A stretch of 5,005 bases of DNA, from NCBI GenBank assembly GCA_015484935.1, contig WFUQ01000249.1:1-5005 (forward strand), given 5' to 3'. The notes beneath the pieces are model-generated. The model was not told the DNA's origin and made no database searches. It worked only from the letters and a program-made list of their open reading frames with translations. Position numbers and translations under genes: made by a program. Position 1 is the stretch's first letter, and each line of letters starts with the position of its first letter. The stretch comes from Gammaproteobacteria bacterium. Lineage in GTDB: Bacteria; Pseudomonadota; Gammaproteobacteria; SZUA-229. Of the stretch, positions 1-5,005 are shown piece after piece.

Positions 1-1255
<1,255 letters not shown>

Positions 1256-1314
1256 GTAATTATCTACTTTAAGTAAGCTATTTATGTTATTGAAATATAT
1301 AAAATAATTATCGA
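1256..1314 (-). promoter_or_regulatory. AT-rich recX-alaS spacer with a small palindrome
   Basis: This 59-bp spacer between the recX stop and the alaS start is much richer in A and T than its surroundings. It has TATA-like stretches (around 1293-1302) that could support an alaS promoter, but no convincing -35/-10 pair. TACTTTAAGTA at 1265-1275 is an inverted repeat with 5-bp arms, centred 15 bp before the alaS ATG. No GC-rich hairpin followed by T residues is present, so there is no sign of a terminator after recX. Co-transcription of alaS with recX and a separate alaS promoter both remain possible. E. coli AlaRS is known to repress its own gene through a palindrome near the transcription start; a similar role here is only a guess. 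Confidence 0.3.
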
Positions 1315-1809
1315 CTAGAAAAGCTCACGTATTTTCTCGCTGGTGAAGCCTCGATACTGCAGAAAGCGCATCTGTTTCGCACGCTCTGCGTAATCGTCCG
1401 GGATCGATCGACCAAACTTTTTCTCGCGCACCCTCACGATAAGAGCAGACCAGTCATGTTCGGCATCGCGCCCGGAATCATGCAAACAACTATAGCGGAT
1501 ATTCTCAGACACACCGCGTTCGCGCAACTCATTATCGATCCGCACCGGACCGTAACCCTTGTTGTAACGCATGTGAGTATAGGATTCAGCAAAACGCTGA
1601 TCGGACTGCAGGCCTTCCTGCTGTAACTGACTGATGAGCTCAGCCACTTCGGCTTCATCTGTATCGTCCAGCCAGTCGCTGGTACGTGCCTTGGTCAGCA
1701 ATTTGCTGCGCAGCTCCTCAGCGGAGTGTTCACGACGCGACAGCATCCTGATGGCGACTGAGCGGAGGCTACTCAAGAGTCGGGACTCGACGGGAGCGGA
1801 GTCAAACAC
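1315..1809 (-). CDS. recX: Regulatory protein RecX
   Basis: RecX binds RecA filaments and limits RecA activity, blocking filament extension. The product is 164 residues, within the usual ~150-165 for proteobacterial RecX, and almost entirely helical. Family landmarks are the N-terminal [20 protein letters not shown] (about 17-36), the central signature [16 protein letters not shown] at 85-100, and the C-terminal [14 protein letters not shown] at 151-164, fitting the three tandem three-helix repeats of the family. It lies 68 bp downstream of recA on the same strand, the classical arrangement. The start is the GTG at 1807-1809, the first in-frame candidate after an upstream TAG. No Shine-Dalgarno sequence is visible before it, and the conserved part begins only around residue 17, so a start at the TTG codon for residue 12 is possible. 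The poor initiation signal fits the low RecX:RecA ratio known in other bacteria. The start codon lies inside a potential stem-loop. Confidence 0.95.
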   Translation of the reverse strand: MFDSAPVESRLLSSLRSVAIRMLSRREHSAEELRSKLLTKARTSDWLDDTDEAEVAELISQLQQEGLQSDQRFAESYTHMRYNKGYGPVRIDNELRERGVSENIRYSCLHDSGRDAEHDWSALIVRVREKKFGRSIPDDYAERAKQMRFLQYRGFTSEKIRELF

Positions 1810-1857
1810 ACGACAGTGATTAGTGATATCAACGTACTACCGCAATCTGACTCCACC
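1795..1857 (-). promoter_or_regulatory. Possible stem-loop enclosing the recX start codon
   Basis: In the minus-strand transcript, GGTGGAGTCA (plus 1857-1848) can pair with TGACTCCGCT (plus 1804-1795). This makes a 10-bp stem with two G-U pairs around a 43-nt loop. The 3' arm covers recX codons 2-5, and the GTG start at 1807-1809 sits at the base of the loop. A competing short hairpin, GAGTC-CC-GACTC (plus 1788-1777), lies a little further into recX. This suggests translational or attenuation-type control of recX in the recA transcript, but rests only on complementarity seen by eye. Confidence 0.3.
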
Positions 1858-1860
1858 GCC

Positions 1861-1874
1861 TTCGATTAATCGAA
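1861..1874. repeat. Perfect 14-bp palindrome just after recA
   Basis: TTCGATTAATCGAA is identical to its reverse complement and begins three bases after the recA stop codon. As RNA it could form a 5-bp stem with a TTAA loop. On the minus strand a short T run comes before it, not after it, so it does not have the form of a Rho-independent terminator for recA. It might mark an RNA-processing point or a weak pause between recA and recX; no role can be proved. Confidence 0.35.
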
Positions 1875-1877
1875 AAA

Positions 1878-2927
1878 CTAGGCCTCTTCCAGCTCCGGTT
1901 CCTGTGACTCGACGACGTCCTCTTCAACCCTGCCCGGCTTGGCCAGCAGTTTGTCACGCAGCTTCTGTTCGATGTCCTGTGCGATCTCGGGATTCTCTTT
2001 CAGGAAGGCACGCACCTTCTCTTTACCCTGACCGATCTTGTCACCGTTATAGCTGTACCAGGCACCGGCTTTATCGACCAGCTTATGCTCGACACCCAGA
2101 TCGATCAGCTCACCCAGCTTGGAGATACCTTCACCATAGATGATCTCGAAGAATGCCAGTTTGAATGGTGGTGAAACCTTGTTCTTGACTACTTTGACCT
2201 TGGTCTCGTTGCCGATGATCTCATCGCCTTTCTTGATGGCACCGATGCGACGGATATCCAGTCGTACCGATGAGTAGAATTTGAGCGCATTACCGCCGGT
2301 GGTGGTTTCAGGGCTACCGAACATGACACCGATCTTCATACGGATCTGGTTGATGAAGATCACCATGGTATTCGAACGTTTGATGTTACCGGTCAGTTTA
2401 CGCAGAGCCTGCGACATCAGACGAGCCTGCAGTCCCATGTGTGAATCTCCCATATCGCCTTCGATCTCGGCTTTGGGGGTCAGGGCTGCTACCGAGTCGA
2501 CCACGACGATATCGACAGCCCCGGAACGCACCAGCATGTCGGTGATCTCCAGCGCCTGCTCACCGGTGTCAGGCTGAGACACCAGCATATCATCGATGTT
2601 GACACCCAGATTCTGTGCATAGACGGGATCGAGTGCATGCTCGGCATCGACGAATGCAGCGGTGCCGCCTGCTTTCTGCATCTCTGCGATAACGTGCAGG
2701 GTCAACGTGGTCTTACCAGAGGATTCCGGGCCATAGATTTCGATGACCCGACCTTTGGGCAGGCCACCTATCCCCAGCGCGATGTCCAGCGACAAGGAAC
2801 CGGTAGATGAAGATTCAACATCGGGAATTGCGCCGTCGTCGCCCATACGCATGACAGATCCCTTGCCAAACTGTTTTTCTATTTGTGATAAGGCAGCCGC
2901 GAGTGCCTTCTTACGATCGTTATCCAT
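1878..2927 (-). CDS. recA: Recombinase RecA
   Basis: RecA forms ATP-dependent filaments on single-stranded DNA, carries out homologous strand exchange, and stimulates LexA self-cleavage. The 349-residue product is full length (E. coli has 353). Visible parts are the N-terminal oligomerisation helix ([21 protein letters not shown], about 6-26), Walker A GPESSGKT at 66-73, the catalytic glutamate E96 in VDAEHALD, Walker [11 protein letters not shown] at 140-149, loop L1 around [10 protein letters not shown] at 156-165, the NQIR switch with Q194, and loop L2 around [16 protein letters not shown] at 203-218. The C-terminal tail is strongly acidic ([15 protein letters not shown]), as in other proteobacterial RecA proteins. 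The ATG at 2925-2927 is preceded by GGGGA at plus 2939-2935, 7 nt away, a fair Shine-Dalgarno site. recX follows on the same strand. No inteins, frameshifts or missing key residues are seen. Confidence 0.99.
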   Translation of the reverse strand: MDNDRKKALAAALSQIEKQFGKGSVMRMGDDGAIPDVESSSTGSLSLDIALGIGGLPKGRVIEIYGPESSGKTTLTLHVIAEMQKAGGTAAFVDAEHALDPVYAQNLGVNIDDMLVSQPDTGEQALEITDMLVRSGAVDIVVVDSVAALTPKAEIEGDMGDSHMGLQARLMSQALRKLTGNIKRSNTMVIFINQIRMKIGVMFGSPETTTGGNALKFYSSVRLDIRRIGAIKKGDEIIGNETKVKVVKNKVSPPFKLAFFEIIYGEGISKLGELIDLGVEHKLVDKAGAWYSYNGDKIGQGKEKVRAFLKENPEIAQDIEQKLRDKLLAKPGRVEEDVVESQEPELEEA

Positions 2928-3157
2928 TGTTTTTTCCCCGATTGGTTGTAGATGTTATTGTTATAGATGTGTCCGCAGATGCCATCCCGGCACGCGTAAC
3001 CCGCATGATTATCACACAGAATATGGAGTCGTCCTAGCCTTAAAAACAACGTTTTATCGGATGAAAAAACAGCTAGAATTCACTTCAGGTTTTTGATTTC
3101 AGGCAACTCTAGGTGAATCAAATCTTTACAAGCCAAACCCGTTAAAATTGATTAAAT
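2928..3157. promoter_or_regulatory. Divergent control region between recA and the 124-aa gene
   Basis: This 230-bp non-coding region should hold promoters for both directions. For recA (minus), GATAAT with an upstream TG is the best -10 candidate. For the plus-strand gene, TTGATT (3094-3099) and TCAAAT (3118-3123) with an 18-bp spacer are a weak candidate pair. I searched both strands for CTG-N10-CAG, the core of the gammaproteobacterial LexA box, and found none. On the minus strand CCTGAA occurs twice with a 14-bp period (plus 3103-3098 and 3089-3084), and TGATTTCA/TGAATCA at 3095-3120 is an imperfect inverted repeat. Either could be a protein-binding site. Confidence 0.4.
3008..3016 (-). 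promoter_or_regulatory. Candidate extended -10 element of the recA promoter
   Basis: Read on the minus strand, TGTGATAAT combines a TG dinucleotide, one base, and a hexamer matching TATAAT at five of six positions. It would start transcription near 3001, giving a leader of about 74 nt before the recA ATG. No good -35 hexamer lies 16-18 bp upstream (TAGGAC at 17 bp), as is common for extended -10 promoters. The call comes from motif and position only. Confidence 0.35.
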
Positions 3158-3532
3158 ATGAATGTTCTCTCCATCATCGAAACCAGCATGTCACCCAACT
3201 GCGCACCGCTGTATCAACAGCTGAAATACAGCGAAACCCGGGTCAGTTCGATGCGCAAGGCCATCAGCAAGATCAAAACCACACGGTTCGATTACATCGT
3301 ATGCGAGTTCGCTTATGGCTATGGCAATGACTATGCGGGGGTGACGGTATCGAACCTGGATGTGATGTTGTACAGCCTGCAGAAATATTCGCCAGACACA
3401 AAAGTCGTGGTCATCGTCGATAAATCCGAACAGCAATATATCGAAAAACTGACTGCGTTATTTTCTATCCACGCGGTGCTGGTCTATCCGGAAGCAGACC
3501 TGAATGATCTGGGAGAGGCGTTGACCCGTTAG
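3158..3532 (+). CDS. Unknown 124-aa protein, receiver-like alpha/beta pattern
   Basis: I do not recognise this family. The frame has a coding-like codon pattern and fills the space between recA and the convergent minus-strand pair. No signal peptide or membrane segment is evident, so it is probably cytosolic. The order of strands and helices resembles the second half of a response-regulator receiver domain: a strand FDYIVCEF at 44-51, a helix around SNLDVMLYSLQKYSPDT at 65-81, a strand KVVVIVDK at 82-89, a helix SEQQYIEKLTALF at 90-102, a strand AVLVYP at 106-111, and a final helix. If that alignment holds, the phospho-acceptor Asp is Glu50 and the conserved Lys of the K-P motif is Tyr110, so it would not be phosphorylated normally. 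The N-terminal third does not fit well. The ATG at 3158-3160 has no Shine-Dalgarno sequence; Met11 and Met32 lack one too, so the start is uncertain. It is divergent from recA and may share its control region. Confidence 0.75.
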   Translation: MNVLSIIETSMSPNCAPLYQQLKYSETRVSSMRKAISKIKTTRFDYIVCEFAYGYGNDYAGVTVSNLDVMLYSLQKYSPDTKVVVIVDKSEQQYIEKLTALFSIHAVLVYPEADLNDLGEALTR

Positions 3533-3577
3533 CACGCGGCAGCCGTTGTATCTTATGCCAGCCACTTACGCTATACC

Positions 3578-3603
3578 GGTAGGAGCGGCTTCAGCCGCGA
3601 ACC
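3578..3603. repeat. REP-like palindromic element
   Basis: GGTAGGAGCGGCTTCAGCCGCGAACC contains a GCGGC/GCCGC stem (3585-3589, 3594-3598) around a TTCA loop, with outer GGT/ACC arms. The GTAG head next to a GC-rich imperfect hairpin matches the repetitive extragenic palindromes common in Pseudomonas and some other gammaproteobacteria, which are mobilised by RAYT (TnpA-REP) transposases. It sits between two convergent genes, the usual location, where such hairpins can also protect transcript ends or slow polymerase. Only one copy lies in this window. Family membership is from memory of the consensus. Confidence 0.7.
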
Positions 3604-3622
3604 GTGCATACAGTGGGCGGAA

Positions 3623-3838
3623 CTAGTTTACCGTCTCGGCACTGTGTTTGATCTCGTGCGCCACCTCTTCCAGCCGCCCGGCTATCTTTTCCATGGCTTC
3701 GACCAGCGCGGCATCCAGACCGGATTCGATGATTAACCTGAGTTCGTCATAGTGCTTTTCGTTCAAACTATCACCTGTACTCTCGACCATCTCGCGAAAC
3801 CGCTGGGCCATCTCATTGGCATGACGTGATTGCTGCAT
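3623..3838 (-). CDS. Small helical protein of unknown function, coupled to ppk2
   Basis: I do not recognise this 71-residue protein. It is predicted to be almost all helix, with no signal peptide, cysteine or membrane segment. The stretch from about residue 26 to 65 is amphipathic (YDELRLIIESGLDAALVEAMEK, then AGRLEEVAHEIKHS), suggesting a helical hairpin or short coiled coil that pairs with itself or a partner. The ATG at 3836-3838 begins 2 bp after the ppk2 stop, and a strong Shine-Dalgarno sequence GGAGG (plus 3851-3847) lies 8 nt upstream inside the ppk2 reading frame. The excellent site and tight spacing argue for a real, translationally coupled gene. By position it may assist or regulate PPK2, which is inference only. 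Confidence 0.8.
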   Translation of the reverse strand: MQQSRHANEMAQRFREMVESTGDSLNEKHYDELRLIIESGLDAALVEAMEKIAGRLEEVAHEIKHSAETVN

Positions 3839-3840
3839 GA

Positions 3841-4785
3841 CTATTTCCTCCGAGACTTCTTGTCTTTGCCCGGTTCGAGTGGGCTCTGCTCAAGATAATG
3901 CTCACCTTTCTCGTAGATGTTCTTGGCAGATCCGACGATCAATTCATCCGGCGGTGACACCACATCGACACTTTTATTCAGGTAATCCAGATCATTGAGC
4001 ACGAACTTCATGGCATTGATACGTGCGCGTTTCTTGCAGTCTGACTTGACCACCGTCCACGGGGCATCGGCGGTATCGGTGTAGAAGAACATGGCTTCCT
4101 TCGCTTCGGTGTAACTCTGCCATTTATCCAGTGATGCCAGGTCAATAGGACTGAGTTTCCACTGTTTCAACGGGTCACTCTTGCGTGCCTGAAAGCGCCT
4201 GAACTGCTCGTTCCTGCTCACCGAAAACCACAGTTTGTAGAGCCTTATGCCGCTACGCACCAGCATGCGCTCGACTTCAGGTGCCTGACGCATGAATTCC
4301 AGATACTCAGCAGGCGTACAGAAACCCATCACCCGCTCGACACCGGCCCGGTTGTACCAGGAACGGTCGAAGAACACGATCTCACCCGCAGTAGGAAGAT
4401 GCTTGATATAACGCTGGAAATACCACTGGCCGACTTCTTCATCGCTGGATTTTTCCAACGCGACCACGCGTGCACCACGAGGGTTCATGTGTTCCATAAA
4501 TCGTTTTATAGTGCCACCCTTACCCGCCGCATCACGTCCTTCGCAGATCACAACGATACGTTGCCCGGTCTCTTTCACCCAGTTCTGCATCTTCAGCAGC
4601 TCTATCTGCAACTGCTGCTTGATAGCTTCGTATTCCTTACCCGCCATCTTGTCCGGGTAAGGGTAATTGGCATCAGAAAAGATCTCTTTCTTGCCCAGTT
4701 TCTCTATCTCTTTGATCGAGGCCAGCGCCGGTTCATCACGGTGCGCCGATAACTCGGCCAAGGCATCTGCGGATGAGTTTTGCAT
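3841..4785 (-). CDS. ppk2: Polyphosphate kinase 2 (PPK2 family, probably class I)
   Basis: PPK2 enzymes transfer phosphate between inorganic polyphosphate and nucleotides, mostly making NTPs from NDPs and polyphosphate, in the cytoplasm. With the start chosen here the protein has 314 residues, normal for a single-domain PPK2. It shows Walker A EGRDAAGKGGTIKRF at 82-96, the conserved NPRGARVVAL at 101-110, WYFQRYIKHLPTAGEIVFFDRSWYNRAGVERVMGF at 121-155 with Walker B Asp140, and the lid and C-terminal region with FQARKSDPLKQWKLSP at 198-213 and DKWQSYTEAKEAMF at 220-233. Overall it resembles class I (NDP-phosphorylating) proteins, but substrate class is not proved. The ATG at 4783-4785 is preferred because AGGGAA (plus 4798-4793) lies 7 nt upstream. 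A longer frame reaches a TTG at 4872 (343 residues), but its extra N-terminus has no Shine-Dalgarno site and does not look like PPK2. The C-terminus is basic (DKKSRRK). Confidence 0.96.
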   Translation of the reverse strand: MQNSSADALAELSAHRDEPALASIKEIEKLGKKEIFSDANYPYPDKMAGKEYEAIKQQLQIELLKMQNWVKETGQRIVVICEGRDAAGKGGTIKRFMEHMNPRGARVVALEKSSDEEVGQWYFQRYIKHLPTAGEIVFFDRSWYNRAGVERVMGFCTPAEYLEFMRQAPEVERMLVRSGIRLYKLWFSVSRNEQFRRFQARKSDPLKQWKLSPIDLASLDKWQSYTEAKEAMFFYTDTADAPWTVVKSDCKKRARINAMKFVLNDLDYLNKSVDVVSPPDELIVGSAKNIYEKGEHYLEQSPLEPGKDKKSRRK

Positions 4786-4898
4786 GATCGGATTCCCTGT
4801 TAAGTACGCTTGATACCCCCATTTATACATGAGCGATATGGACAAGCGATGACTTAAATCAATTGTGCGCAAGAATTAGTCCAGTGAAAGCCAGATGA
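4786..4898 (-). promoter_or_regulatory. ppk2 upstream region
   Basis: This 113-bp gap separates the unidentified upstream gene from ppk2. TATAAA (plus 4827-4822) is a possible -10 hexamer that would give a leader of about 30 nt. No good -35 element is at the right distance, so the promoter is weakly supported. No terminator-type hairpin follows the upstream gene, so read-through into ppk2 is possible. Confidence 0.25.
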
Positions 4899-5005
4899 TC
4901 AGGAGAACAAAATTTCCTGCAACACCCGATACCTCACCCCATCACGATGGGTATGTGACTCCACCAGCACAAAGCGATCGACTAACCATTCGACAGGCTC
5001 AAAAG
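4899..5005 (-). CDS. C-terminal end of an unidentified gene (cut by window edge)
   Basis: On the minus strand a frame enters from the right edge, two bases into a codon, and runs 34 codons to a TGA at 4901-4899. The translation begins FEPVEWLVDRFVLVESHTHR and ends DGVRYRVLQEILFS. It has a coding-like codon pattern and ends naturally, so it is probably the tail of a real protein on the same strand as ppk2. I cannot assign a family from this much. The inverted repeat CCCATC-AC-GATGGG (4938-4951) lies within this frame and is probably just coding sequence. Confidence 0.5.
   Translation of the reverse strand, partial: FEPVEWLVDRFVLVESHTHRDGVRYRVLQEILFS

Noticed and set aside
1257..1312. Direct repeat TAATTATC at 1257-1264 and 1305-1312
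   Set aside because: Eight AT-rich bases repeated in an AT-rich spacer are expected by chance.
2281..2577. Plus-strand open frames opposite recA (also 1823-2143 and 2743-3096)
   Set aside because: They are antisense to the full-length, highly conserved recA or run into its control region, have no sensible start signals, and are low-complexity Ser/Pro/Arg-rich translations.
3125..3153. TTTACA as -35 element directly before the 124-aa gene
   Set aside because: At 17 bp spacing the -10 position reads TTGATT, only three of six matches, and transcription would begin about at the start codon.
4399..4752. Plus-strand open frame opposite ppk2
   Set aside because: The minus strand encodes the Walker A and B core of PPK2 here; the plus frame is a shadow without an identifiable product.
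4786..4872. N-terminal extension of ppk2 to a TTG start
   Set aside because: The extra 29 residues lack a Shine-Dalgarno site and family similarity, while the internal ATG at 4783-4785 has AGGGAA at good spacing.
4934..4958. Hairpin TCAC-CCCATC-AC-GATGGG-TAT-GTGA as a terminator or operator
   Set aside because: It falls inside an open minus-strand frame that continues past it, and no T tract follows on either strand.

Overview
The window is most consistent with a gammaproteobacterial chromosome. It carries the conserved recA-recX-alaS block on the minus strand. RecA and the N-terminal half of AlaRS are close to the proteobacterial type, base composition is moderate, and a REP-like palindrome of the GTAGGAGCGGCTTCAGCCGC type lies between two convergent genes. 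Genus cannot be settled from this sequence alone.

Layout, left to right. At 1-1255 (minus) is the 5' half of alaS (alanyl-tRNA synthetase), cut by the window edge. After an AT-rich 59-bp gap comes recX (1315-1809, minus), then a 68-bp gap with structured sequence, then recA (1878-2927, minus). The three genes are co-directional in the order recA > recX > alaS and could be read as one unit. A divergent 230-bp control region (2928-3157) separates recA from a plus-strand gene for a 124-residue protein of unknown function (3158-3532). That protein looks like a degenerate receiver-type alpha/beta fold.

At 3533-3622 is a short convergent intergenic region with the REP-like hairpin. Next is a minus-strand pair: ppk2 (polyphosphate kinase 2, 3841-4785) and, 2 bp after its stop, a gene for a 71-residue helical protein of unknown function (3623-3838). 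The strong ribosome-binding site of the small gene lies inside the end of ppk2, so the two look translationally coupled. At the right edge, 4899-5005 (minus) is the last 34 codons of another gene that I cannot identify.

Functionally, recA and recX form the recombinase and its modulator, and alaS is a housekeeping neighbour that commonly sits with them. The ppk2 pair belongs to polyphosphate and nucleotide energy metabolism and has no obvious link to recA. I do not see a new defence system, mobile element or CRISPR array. The points most worth a second look are the missing canonical LexA box upstream of recA, the unknown divergent gene, the small gene coupled to ppk2, and the structured recX start region.
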